The notes under the pieces were generated by a model. The model worked only from the letters and a program-made list of their open reading frames with translations. It ran no database searches and had not been told where the DNA came from. Shown here one piece after another: positions 48,706 to 59,183 of a DNA stretch of 64,000 nucleotides. Source of the stretch: Ifrita kowaldi (lineage: Eukaryota > Chordata > Aves > Passeriformes > Cinclosomatidae); the NCBI GenBank assembly GCA_013398055.1, contig VZRS01009566.1, positions 554,062 through 618,061 of the forward strand, given 5' to 3'. Numbering within the stretch: the first letter of the stretch is position 1; every line of letters begins with the position of its first letter. The position numbers and the translations under genes were made by a program.

Positions 48706-49243
48706 CTTTTGTCTTCTTCAGGCACATGGTGGTCCTCAACAACAACCAGGGATGACTGGTTTGGGTTTTTTCAACAAGGTTCAGAGAATGCATTTCCAAA
48801 TAGCTTTTCTCCCCCTAAACATCTACATCGGACAGCATGGCAAGCCTATTTGGGCGGCTGTAGTCCAAGCCCAGGAATTGTCCTTGATAGCATCTGATCC
48901 ATGTATGGCAGAACATCTCTAATGCAGCTNCCCTGCCATAGGCAGGGACACCTTCCACCTTAAGAACAGATTGATTAAAGCTCCATCCAGCCTGGCTTTG
49001 AACACTTCCAGGAATGGGGCTTTTGTCTTCTTCAGGCACATGGTGGTCCTCAACAACAACCAGGGATGACTGGTTTGGGTTTTTTCAACAAGGTTCAGAG
49101 AATGCATTTCCAAATAGCTTTTCTCCCCCTAAACATCTACATCGGACAGCATGGCAAGCCTATTTGGGCGGCTGTAGTCCAAGCCCAGGAATTGTCCTTG
49201 ATAGCATCTGATCCATGTATGGCAGAACATCTCTAATGCAGCT
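48617..49243. repeat. Unmerged 313-bp contig overlap at a single N (48930)
   Basis: 48617-48929 and 48931-49243 are identical by eye at a constant offset of 314 and are separated only by one N. The overlap starts inside a CR1 fragment. It is the same artefact type as at 14291 and 18972, not a biological tandem repeat. Confidence 0.92.
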
Positions 49244-49834
49244 GCCAGTCTGACAATCACAGACTCCCTGGTCCCTGGAGCCAGCTGTGAGGGTGTGTAT
49301 TGCCACCATTTCTCAGACATAAGGTCAGTGAATATAAGCCTTAACTGTGGCACTCCCCCCGCCCCCTCCCAGCCTGATAGCATCTCTCCTTTTGTTCCAA
49401 GAAATATCCCCATTTTAAGAAATGTCCCTTTTTAAAATCTTTTCACTCTATTTTAAAAATATGTAAGATGGAGTGTTCTATTCACCCCATTTTTCCTGCG
49501 GAGGTGGAGTAGCAGGGTGTCAGGCCAAGTGGGCAGCAGGGGCTTTCCTCAGCCAGTGGGAGAGGGATTGACTGCTTTTGATGGGTGCTCAGGCAGAACT
49601 ATGTGAAGTTGGTGGCTCTTTGTGAGGGGTCTCCAGGTACAGAGGGACTTCAAGTTAGGCAGGGGCCTTTCCAAGAACAAGTGCTTCTTCAGGCCAAGAG
49701 GGTGACAGCACTTGAGGCAGTGTGAGGTGTGGGTAGCTGGGGAATGCTGGTGTGCTGGATGCTCCCTTATGTGGGAAGTAGATTGTTAATCCATGTTGGA
49801 AGATATGGTGATTTACCCAGCAAAACCACACATA

Positions 49835-52568
49835 GAGACAGAACTATCTTCTTTATTATAAAGATACACTATGAGGAACAAACTTGAATGTATACTGAAG
49901 CTTGTAATGGTACATGCCAAAAATGTACAGTACTATACATAAAAGTGCATTGTCACAACAGATTAACAGTACATTTCTCTTCCAGAACTGTGGATTTTCC
50001 ATGTTTTTATTTGATCTTCAAGAGTGGAAGGAATGCAATGGGAATGCAGCCATACACGAACAGGAAATGATGCAATGGAAATGCAACAGTACAAGAGCAA
50101 AGCTAAAGCTCCTCTAAAATTTAAAGGCACTTTCACATGTACATACTACAGATGTACATTGACACAAGTAGGTAACAGTCAACAAGCAGGAAGCTACCAG
50201 TACTGCAATTCATCAAACTTGACAGTAAAGGACAATACTGATTGGATTAGGTGTGCAGGAGTTACCCTTTAGTATGCCTGAAGATGTAGCAGTCTTTCCT
50301 GTTACATATCCACTTACTATGCTTTAAAGTATCTATAATAACCATCAAACTACACATTAACTGTGTGAATGCACTAAGAGGATGCATTCACTAAATGCAC
50401 TGTTTCTAATATTTTCTTTTGCTAAACAATTTCTAATATAAGCATTATGGAGTCCAGTACAGTTATTTAAACATACAAAATTCCCTATGCAATTTAAAGA
50501 TACAGGTATCCATCTCAATTGTGCCAGGTGGGTTAATTTAAAAACTGCTAGACAAAAACTGTATGCAAATGAAAGCTGAAATTCCAGTTTTGTTCCACTG
50601 AGTCTAGTAAACTGGGGAACTACTTAAAAATATCTCTGGTCCCAAACAAGTGGGCAGACCCTACAGACCAGCACTGGTCTGCAGCTGGGGCTGGCCTGGC
50701 TTAGGCTCTGGCCCTGGCGTTAGGACCAGGCAGCACAGCTGACTAGGATGGAGGTTTGCTGACCCATGCTGCACAGCTCACTGTGGTGGATTAAGACTTT
50801 GCCTCTAGCCTAGATGCGTGTGAAATCTGTGATTGGATTGAAAAGAGTTTGCAAATACCAGGAATAGTTTGGGGCTCAGAGGCAGTTCATGGGGTACTTC
50901 TCACACCTGGAGCTTTGCATTGCATCACCTGTCTAGAAGGTGTAAATCAGAGCAGGAATAAATGGCTCCTAAATAACAGCAGGAAATTACTCCTGTCACC
51001 TCAGCAATTAAGTCTATCAAATTTTGTCACTACTCTTCTCCTCCCAAACTCAATTGTTTATGTATAGTGACTTGTACAATTTCAAGCTTTCCAAGAGTGA
51101 GATCTTACAGAATACATGGAAAGACAGATCTTAATTACAGCCGGCTGTACTTCTGTAGGTGGACCACAAGTGATTTTTCCCCCATTTTACTCATTGAAAC
51201 TTCTTTTATGGATTGGATGTTTGAAAATATGTTCACAGAAATAATATTATGGCTTACTGTTGCAATGTGCAAAACAGCTGTAGGTTTAGTTCACGCCTAA
51301 CGAAGTTTAACAACAGAGCACTAAGCAAAGTTGACAGTCGCCACTCGCACAGAAGTAAGAAAGGTACTGATTTCTGTCACTAAAAAAAAGGGGAAGTGGA
51401 GGAGAAAGGGGTTATGGAAAACTTTAGTCAGCTTGAATCTAGGCAGTAGAAACTCAGCTGCCTGTCCTGTGAGTGACCCCTGCACCACTGGCAGGGGGTA
51501 GTCCCTCTTCAGAGCCCCTGTCTTGCTGCCATCAGCACAACCGAGTGTTTGCGAGGCAGTCAGCACGGCTGGGTCAGCTCGAAACTCGGGCTACTGCCAC
51601 CCAAATCACGTCCTTAATTGGACACTGAGCAGTAAAGTCAACAGGATACTTGTCTGAATTTTACTGTGTAGTTGATCCCTTTAATCACCCCTCACGCTGC
51701 CTAATGGACCAACAGGTTCACGCACCCCCAGAGCCTGGCTTGCTTAACTGTCAACTTCAAACAAATTTAGCTTTTGTAAAAAATGTGGTCTCAGGGAATG
51801 AAGGTCTAGCTTCATGGGAAGAGGTACACTATTACAGAGGGCTGCAAAAGGAGTTTCTAGATACTATCCTGGAGATGTGCTTTAGCTGTGTCCTGGAATG
51901 CTGCTTTGTATCAGTGAGAGCAATGTGATCTCCAGCTCCATCCAGAGCTTGCCTCTAGTGAGACTGCCAACAAGAAAGCTAAAACTTGGTGCCAATTATG
52001 AGTTGTGAGGGTTTGGTGTTTTTTTTTTTTTTTTTGGTGTGTCTTAAATAAGAAATGTGGCCTGAGATGACTTAGACATTCCACACAGACACTTAATCCT
52101 CACATGCTAGATTTCAGTTCCTACTAACCTGCTTGAGATTTGGTTTGGTGACCCAGAAATGAGAGGCTCCATCTCCCCTGAACCCCCTCCCGCCCCTTAG
52201 TTAACAGTGCAGGATCTGTTATTATATAGCTACAGTAAGACTGTGAAGTATGTTACAACGTGGCAAGCTGTTTGTGATCTGTGTTGGTTTTATTATAAAT
52301 GGTGCAGCATCAAGTTTTCAAGTAAGTCTATGGTTTTTTTTTTAAAACTATGCACAATTGTCCAGTTTTTCATTTAATCGAAACCATACAAAATACAAAT
52401 GCCCATGTTAATGTAGCTACTTTCAGACAATACATTCAAAAACACTGAAAAACAAAGCCTCTCCAGTTACAAACATGACCAAAAGATGTTACGGAGCCCT
52501 GACTTCTATTGTTAATCCATCCCTTTCCCTAGCATACTCCAGCTGGGCACTGTGGGTGGCTGAGCTGC
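49835..52568 (-). other. SRGAP1: SRGAP1 3' UTR (inferred)
   Basis: From the TAG at 52571-52569 leftward there is no other gene for 2.7 kb. On the minus strand AATAAA appears at 52293-52288 (a proximal site about 275 nt after the stop) and at 49857-49852 (TATAATAAAGAAG, distal). AT-rich sequence between them changes to more GC-rich intergenic sequence to the left. The extent is an inference. Confidence 0.5.
52019..52035. repeat. Poly-T tract (17 nt)
   Basis: A homopolymer run within the SRGAP1 3' UTR (poly-A on the transcribed strand). Confidence 0.9.
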
Positions 52569-52946
52569 CTACATTGTGCAAGATTTGTCGGCTGGACCCT
52601 GGGAAGGAGGGGAAGGCCCTACGCTAGGATTTGTTTTTGGAAGAACAATAGGTTTTGGCCTAAGAGCAGGAGGTTTCAGCTGCACTCCCATTCTAGGGGC
52701 CACCATGGGCTTGAAAGTACTCATGGTGTCACTGGAAGAACTAGTGCTACGGCGGATCTGAGGCTCGGAGCTCCTTAAAACAACGCTGTGGAGAGGGCTG
52801 AGTGACTCTGTCGAGGTGGCAGGGGTGGGGGTGTTTTTCATCTGCTCCAAGGTGTCCAACACGACATCAGGGGCGTGTTTGGCCGAGCTCTGCCGCTCCA
52901 GCTCACGGAGCTCGTTCAGCGCTGTGTTCATCGTCTCCTCGATGTC
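52569..52946 (-). CDS. SRGAP1: SRGAP1 last coding exon with stop
   Basis: The 125 codons run from DIEETMNTALNELRELERQS to PADKSCTM, followed by TAG. The acceptor is CTCTGACCCAG. It contains the second RRSTSSSSDTMSTFKPMVAP motif and a Pro-rich end. Confidence 0.96.
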   Translation of the reverse strand, partial: DIEETMNTALNELRELERQSSAKHAPDVVLDTLEQMKNTPTPATSTESLSPLHSVVLRSSEPQIRRSTSSSSDTMSTFKPMVAPRMGVQLKPPALRPKPIVLPKTNPSVGPSPPSQGPADKSCTM

Positions 52947-55900
52947 CTGGGTCAGAGCACAGAGAGAGCAGCATGTCATTCATGTTGCTACTGAATGCAA
53001 AGCGCCAGAGGAACAAGGGCATGGGGAAGGAAATTAATGAATTAATTTCATCCTCTAACAATTATGATCCTGCTAAAATAAATTTCCACCAGATTTATTT
53101 GAAAGACATTACGATTGACAACATGGCAGCTTTGGGTGGTCATTACAAACACTTAACCTTGTTCACGTGAGAGAATCAGAAAAGGTGTTACACCAAAATC
53201 TGCAAGCCATTTTATGAAGTGATAGTCAGGGCAATTGGTATTTGCTTAGCACTGTTTTAGTGGTGAAGATTTCTGTCATCACTTGGGTACTGATAACTGT
53301 AAACATTTTAGTCCATTTGCTCACTCTTAGCTAACTGCTCCTCTCATCTAAAGCCTCAGGTGTTCAGGGTCTGTATTCCCTCACAGAGATTGTAAAACTC
53401 GGTTTTCTAAAAAAATAAAGTTGGTGTGCCTATCAGCTCTTCTCTCCTCTTGTTTCACTGAGTTAAACAGAAAAAACCTGTAAGATATTGTTCAGTATGC
53501 ACACCAAAGAAAAATTATTTTCTTCTCATTTATTTCTGGCCTGAAGGCTAAAAGAATGCACCAAGATACTAGCTTACTGCTTTTCAGTGGTATTGAGATA
53601 CAACTAAGCTTAAAATATCTGGTATTCCCTGCCTCCTCACACTGACTTTCACATAGTTTAATCAATGTTTGGGCTCTCTCACTGCCAAATGATCACCAGT
53701 CTGGGCATAAAAAAGATACCTTAAGCCAAACAGGCACTGTTCAGGAAAGTAAATGAATATCTTAGAATAAAAAAAAACAGTAGAAACACCTGCACTTTCT
53801 AATCCCAATACATGGGTTCTGACCTAAGCATGCCAGTCCCTTCTATTTCTCACTGGAAGCTGAGTTTGAAAGCAAGCATTACCAGTACATTAAATTTTAA
53901 AAGCTGAGTGCCAGAGTTATTGTAAAATGCATTTGCAATCACAGAGCACCCTCAGGGTGCCTCTAGTAATCACGTTATCCTACCTAGACAAAATATGAGT
54001 TCTGAAGACAGAGGTTTCTATTTACTCAAGAGCTGTTACCAGCTCAGTACAACAGACCAATTTGATGATCAGAGTGCTTCCTATTCCATTCTTTTCACCT
54101 CTTCACTGCCAGGAATAAGATTGGTGACTGTTCACCCAGGTGTAAGATGGCCCACAATTTATGCAGCTGCAATGTCATGCACATCAGGTTCTACTACATG
54201 CATCAAATCAACACACAGTATGAACTGAATGAAAACTATAAAATCCACAAGACCCTGGACTGTAAATCTCTGCTTTGAATGGCATTGGTCACTACTAGTC
54301 AGTCAGACCACGTTTCTGCTTACCATAATACTGAGAAAGAACTGAACACTAATTACATGCAAGTCAGAACAGGCCAGCCTTCAACAGAACACAGCGATCT
54401 ATGTAGCTCTTGTAATACTGTCCTAGTGTTCTGTATGGCAGAGGCAATTTCATTACAGTATAATGGGAAATAATTTATTTTTATTGCTTCTGCAATGTTT
54501 ACTCCCCTTTGTGCTTCTTCTATTCAGGATTGCTTAATGCATCTTCTTTCACACATACTTTGTTTGGAAAGCCAAGTAGGATACTCCCCTGCACACACCT
54601 TCCCACCAGTGCATGTGCTCTGTGCCGTGCTAGTCAATGAGATTTGCTCCTCAGAAAATCAGACAGTGCCATAAATAAAAAAGACACAAACCTGAGCTAT
54701 TGACTCTGGGTCCAGTGGTTTATGGTCATTGAAACCCGTGTACTGACCAGAAGATGTGGACCTTCTAATAGGGGGGCTATCAATCTTCTTCAGCGAATCG
54801 TGCCTGCTGATGTTAGTGAGGCTGCCGTGGCCAGGCCTGCGCCGCCGCTCCGGGCTGTCGGCGTTGAGGTTGCGATTGTGAAGGAGGGCTCTGGGACTGC
54901 AGTGAGTTGCCAGGCTGGGGGAGCCCAGCTCCATGGCCGAGTTGGAGAGAGGGTGAGGTGGGTGCACTGGGCAGTGGCCGTCACTGCTCCTGCCTGGGCG
55001 CCTCAGGGGAGGTGGAGGTTCGGATCTCTTTCTTTGCCTGCACCAGTGAAGAAATGGTTGTAGAACAAGTTGTAGTGACCCAGCATAAGCATGTGGAGGA
55101 GTAATTACTGTGTTAGCTCAGCTGTGAGTGGGACTACCAAAAACATGTTATGCTGAAGCTTACCTTCCTAAATACACATCTGAGTGACGGTCAGTAGGAG
55201 AGTTCATGTCCTTTGATGATGACTTGTCCTCAGTTATGGGTCCGCTGCTGGCCTCACTGTCTGCTTTTTGGCTCAGTGTATCTGAGAAAGTATCATCCCT
55301 GAACAGAACACCGGTGGTGAGACGAGAAGTCAGTGAGTGAAGTGTGACAGAGTACCTTGGCACTCTCAAGAGTTTAATCCCCTTAAGAAAAGCAGGCATG
55401 TTACAATGCACTATAGCCCTTGCACATCTCCTAAAATTGTTTATAATCCTTCTGTTTACTGAGTTCTTTACACTTTGAGTGTATGTAACCTTTCTGTAAA
55501 GAACTTTGTCATCCTTGGCAGAGCACATGCTTAATTAGAGTTCAGGGCTGCATTTCCCAGCTCTTGCTATTTTGAAGTTAAAAGTCAGCAACTACTACAA
55601 AGCGATAGTCAAATTAAAATAGGTGCAGCAGTATCTGTCTCTTAATGTACTGGGAATGTATCCATAGAAGTAGCTTAGCCTAGGAGTAGTTTTTGATGGA
55701 GCTGTCAATTCAGGGCAGTAAAGACAGGTATCCTGCACACAAGGCACATGTTTAATCTATCTGACCCATTTGGGAAATACTGCTAAGCGCTTCAGACTTT
55801 ACACCCAAGAACCCAGTCACACCAGACACTGCTTACATATCCTGCACCACTATGTACTGGTGAGGGACAAGGCCATCAATTCCATTGTGCCTTCCTTCCC

Positions 55901-56017
55901 ACCAGTCTTCGGAGGCTCGGTGATAGAGAAGAAGGGAAGCTCCTTTCTTGAAAGAGAGTTCTCGTGCAGATCTTCCAACATAGTCAAACTTGGCAATAGC
56001 TTCTATGGGCTCGCACT
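52569..56017 (-). CDS. SRGAP1: SRGAP1, SLIT-ROBO Rho GTPase-activating protein 1 (last four coding exons)
   Basis: SRGAP1 is a cytoplasmic F-BAR/RhoGAP/SH3 protein that binds the ROBO receptor tail through its SH3 domain and down-regulates Cdc42/RhoA in Slit-guided migration. Exons 56017-55837, 55298-55164, 55037-54692 and 52946-52569 join in frame to 345 complete codons (plus two bases of the preceding codon) and TAG, about the last third of a protein of about 1085 aa. The first carries the SH3 domain (FDYVGRSARELSFKKGASLL, then ASEDWWEGRHNGIDGLVPHQ, with the conserved WW pair and ALYDY-like FDYV). The rest is the Ser/Pro-rich tail with two RRSTSS motifs (14-3-3/kinase-type sites) and the C-terminus PADKSCTM. 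SRGAP1 is preferred over SRGAP2/3 because of the tail DDTFSDTLSQKADSEASSGP and the ending. The F-BAR and RhoGAP exons lie off the right edge. Confidence 0.95.
52947..54691 (-). other. SRGAP1 intron (before last exon)
   Basis: A 1.7-kb intron with no further exon or repeat recognised. Confidence 0.8.
54692..55037 (-). CDS. SRGAP1: SRGAP1 tail exon, penultimate
   Basis: This 346-nt exon encodes (R)QRKRSEPPPPLRRPGRSSD through FNDHKPLDPESIAQ. It contains GHGSLTNISRHDSLKKIDSP and the first RRSTSS motif. The acceptor is ACTGGTGCAG and the donor GTTTGTG. Confidence 0.95.
55164..55298 (-). CDS. SRGAP1: SRGAP1 tail exon, antepenultimate
   Basis: This 135-nt exon encodes (M)DDTFSDTLSQKADSEASSG through RHSDVYLG, with acceptor TGTTCAG and donor GTAAGC. 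Confidence 0.95.
55837..56017 (-). CDS. SRGAP1: SRGAP1 SH3-domain exon
   Basis: This 181-nt exon follows CTTCCCACCCAG and encodes (E)CEPIEAIAKFDYVGRSARE through HQYIVVQD, ending AT|GTAAGC. Confidence 0.96.
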
Positions 56018-57605
56018 CTGGGTGGGAAGAACAACAAATATCAGATTCCATAAGGCTCATTTTAGTTTCATAAACCCCATTTTCTGCATTTTCTCAGTGT
56101 TCACTCTGACAGAGATCAGCTGAACAAAGACAGACTTCAGGCAGGAGTTACAACGTGTCCCTTACAAAGAAACATAATCAATTTGTGCCCCAGGTGTGAA
56201 GCATGTGGGTTGCTTCAGGAACTGCAGAAAACAACAGCACACTCAAATACTACAACAACTGCCTTTGGGAGAGAGGCCTCTGCCTCCTGCTGGAAGGGCT
56301 CCTGCATAGCTGGAGAGTGGGATGGATGCCAGGTAATGAAGACTTCGGAAAAGAAAATAAACAAACTCAGATGAATAATCAAAGGCCCAAGGAGCCAGCG
56401 TGATAAGGAAAAAGTAAAGAGGAGTGCTTTTAACATCTGCAGTAGCAAAGGAAGGAAGACAAGATTAGCCTGTGTATGAGTAGGGATACCCTGCCTAACT
56501 GGGCCATGGGATTTCTGTCTCTTACGTGACGAGCATGCAGACCTACTGAAACCTAGTGTTTTACCCAGCACTGAAGCCCTGTGCTTTAATCCACTTCCTT
56601 AATGCCCTTTTGGAGTGAGACAGATGACTCCAGACCACAGGGACAGTCCCTGTGTGGCCTCAAGTTGCTTAAAGCAGCTCTGACTGCTCCAAAATCCCGA
56701 GCTGCCCTGGTTTCTGCAGGGGAGGCTGGTGTTTTCTGAAGCCAAATGCTATCTACAGCAGTCCTGGCTAATCCTCTGTCAGAATGCTGGTAAATTCAGC
56801 CTTACACTGGCAATGGGCCCCACCCCATAACCTGCACTGGGATGGAGACCTACTGATGTCAGGAAAGGGGCCCTGCAGGTATGGCCAGAGCTGTGCCCGG
56901 GCATCCAGCAAACTGCTGTGATTTTAACCACCTCCTATTTCTTCTGCATAAAACCAGAAGCACTTGAACTCCAAGAGATTAAATTTTGTCATCAAAGTCT
57001 CAAAATATAAAGAAAAAACTGCGAAGTACAGGTCTAAAAATCACATACTTTGATGATTCCAGTAACTCGAGTCCCTGAAATTACTAATTTCTTTACATAA
57101 TTAGAGCAATATTTAGATGGAAATTAACATCTGGGCTAATGACTAGCTTAGCAACTTTCTGTCTGGTGCAAATTAAAATTGCTGAGGTTGTAATTCCCCA
57201 AAGAACCAGGCTGGTAATGAAAGCCACTGTCCCTTTACGACAACATTTTGCACAGGAATGACTTTTTAAAATTAACTTCATTCTACAGTGAGAAAACATA
57301 ATGATAGCACCTTTACTGAGGTTATAGTTTGCAGCTCATTTTTTAAATAACTTGCTCAGCCTGCAGAAGGCTGCTGCTTCTGCAGTCACGTTAAGAGTTC
57401 CTGTCAGTGACAAACTACAGTGTGTTTAAAAGTTACTAACTCAGAAACTTTACAGAGATGGAATACAGTGATATGGGGAATTCACTGTTACAAACACAAA
57501 AGTAACATATGGTGGCAGACATTATTTCAATTACATAAATACAAATAAGAACCTAGCAATAACAGTATTAATTCCTGAAAATGCATCCCTACTGGATGGC
57601 TGTAT

Positions 57606-57667
57606 TCTCTTTTTTTCTCTTTTCTCTGTCTTCCTCCTCTCTTTCTCTCCTTTCCTTTCTTTGTCTC
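57606..57667. repeat. Polypyrimidine (CT-rich) tract
   Basis: About 60 nt of almost pure C and T (polypurine on the other strand). Confidence 0.85.
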
Positions 57668-57805
57668 GCAGCCCCTGCTCTCAACCACTGACACAGCAGC
57701 ACCAATGTGGGATCTAAGGACTGGTGTTATTTTTTGTTTTCTTCCCTTGACTTGCCTGGGCAAAGCACAGCTATCATATTCTACCCCATTCTCTACCTTG
57801 ACATG

Positions 57806-58114
57806 TGTTGTGGGAGGGAAGAGCTTGTGAGCCGGCACCTTTGAGTATCAGATGTACTGTGGCTTGTGAGTCAGCACCTTTGGTTGTGTGTTGTGGGAGT
57901 TGAGAACTTACTGAAGTGTACTGTACAAACTTAAGGACTTGTTCACCTCCACTCTTGTGAAAGTCTTTTCTAAGAAATTTCAGGGTGTTAGCCAATACCT
58001 TTTGAGTCTAAATATAGGGCTGACGGCCAAAGTTATGGTGACTGTACAATAAAGCATAAATGTTCCCTGACACGTGTCCAATGTCTTTGTTCAGCCTGAT
58101 GAGAATTTATAACA
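57806..58114 (+). mobile_element. Possible solo LTR of an endogenous retrovirus (weak)
   Basis: A segment beginning TGTTGTGGGAGGG and ending TTTATAACA (TG..CA ends) contains an internal AATAAA (58048-58053) followed by a GT-rich stretch, as in LTR R/U5 regions. A motif (TGTGAG.C.GCACCTTTG) occurs twice. I see no exact target-site duplication and no retroviral coding sequence. It could equally be unique sequence. Confidence 0.3.
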
Positions 58115-58394
58115 AACATCATGGCCCCATACAAATGTCTTGCTCACCGGCATTCCCTTGTGGGTGAGGCTGAAGGGTCTCTTGGTTTCATGTTTTTAAG
58201 CAAAGAAAATACAAAGTTGACATAGAAAGAAACATTCTGGAAAACCTCTAATGGTGGTGTGATATTCTGGTATGTTACCCTGTTGTCATTTCTAGACATT
58301 CTGTCTCCAGTCTCGCTCTGACAGAAAATGCAGATGCCACAAAGCTGATGCCTTTTCCTGATCTTAAAATCAAGACTCAAACACGGTTAGAAGG

Positions 58395-58800
58395 CAAAAA
58401 GGGATTTTACCTCTGTATTTATTTTAAGGATCCTTAGGTGCACTACATCCAGATGGAATGCCCCGAAATGCACACCGCAATGCACACCCACAATCGATTG
58501 GTATATCATTACAGGTCTTACTAATTAGCATATCTATCAAAAAGTCCCCAATGAGAGGCTCGACTGAGCCCCCCTTCCCAAGGAACCCTCCCCTGGATGG
58601 TTCTACTTTAGTTTACAAAACGTGTTCTGGAGAGGACCTTGGTGTCTGGGGCATTCTGATCCCTAACTACGAAACTTCTAAAATGTTTAGTTTCCTAGCT
58701 TAACAAAATAAGTCTAAGAATGTAGGTTAAAACCCACCAAGAATACGAAAGCTATAAAAAGGTAAATAAAAGGGGTATAAAAGAAAAGGCAAAAAATCAT
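58395..58800 (-). mobile_element. Possible LTR or ERV-derived repeat (weak)
   Basis: The base composition and phrasing differ from the surrounding intron: a C-rich block with CCCTTCCCAAGGAACCCTCC, and an inverted AATAAA in TGTATTTATTTTAAGGATCC near 58418-58437. It has the feel of an avian LTR in minus orientation. I have no coding sequence or defined ends to prove it. Confidence 0.25.
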
Positions 58801-59168
58801 CATGGCATCGAAGTGACTGTAAGGCACAGAAAGACACTACTGCCAAATGAAAAGAAGTAAAACCAAACGTGCCTGTTTATCTTGCAGTGTCTTCAAGAGG
58901 GCAAATATGAAATCAAATGGCAATAATGTAACACTGACAAAAACCCACAGTTCTTACATGTATCATATGCATTGCTTGTGGAGTTTGTTTTAAGAAGGAA
59001 TTACTGGAATCAGGTAGGATTGAAAATGAGCAGACATTTATATGAACACTCTGTTCTCAGACTGCAGCTAATTTATGGGTTATGGTAGAGTTGGTCAAGA
59101 GTTCAGAAATAAAACCTCCCAGGCTTCAGAGAGCCAGTCATTCACTAACACATAGTAGTTTAAAATGT

Positions 59169-59183
59169 AAAAAAAAAAAAAAA
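59169..59183. repeat. Poly-A tract (15 nt)
   Basis: A homopolymer run in the SRGAP1 intron. I recognise no retroposon body beside it. Confidence 0.85.
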
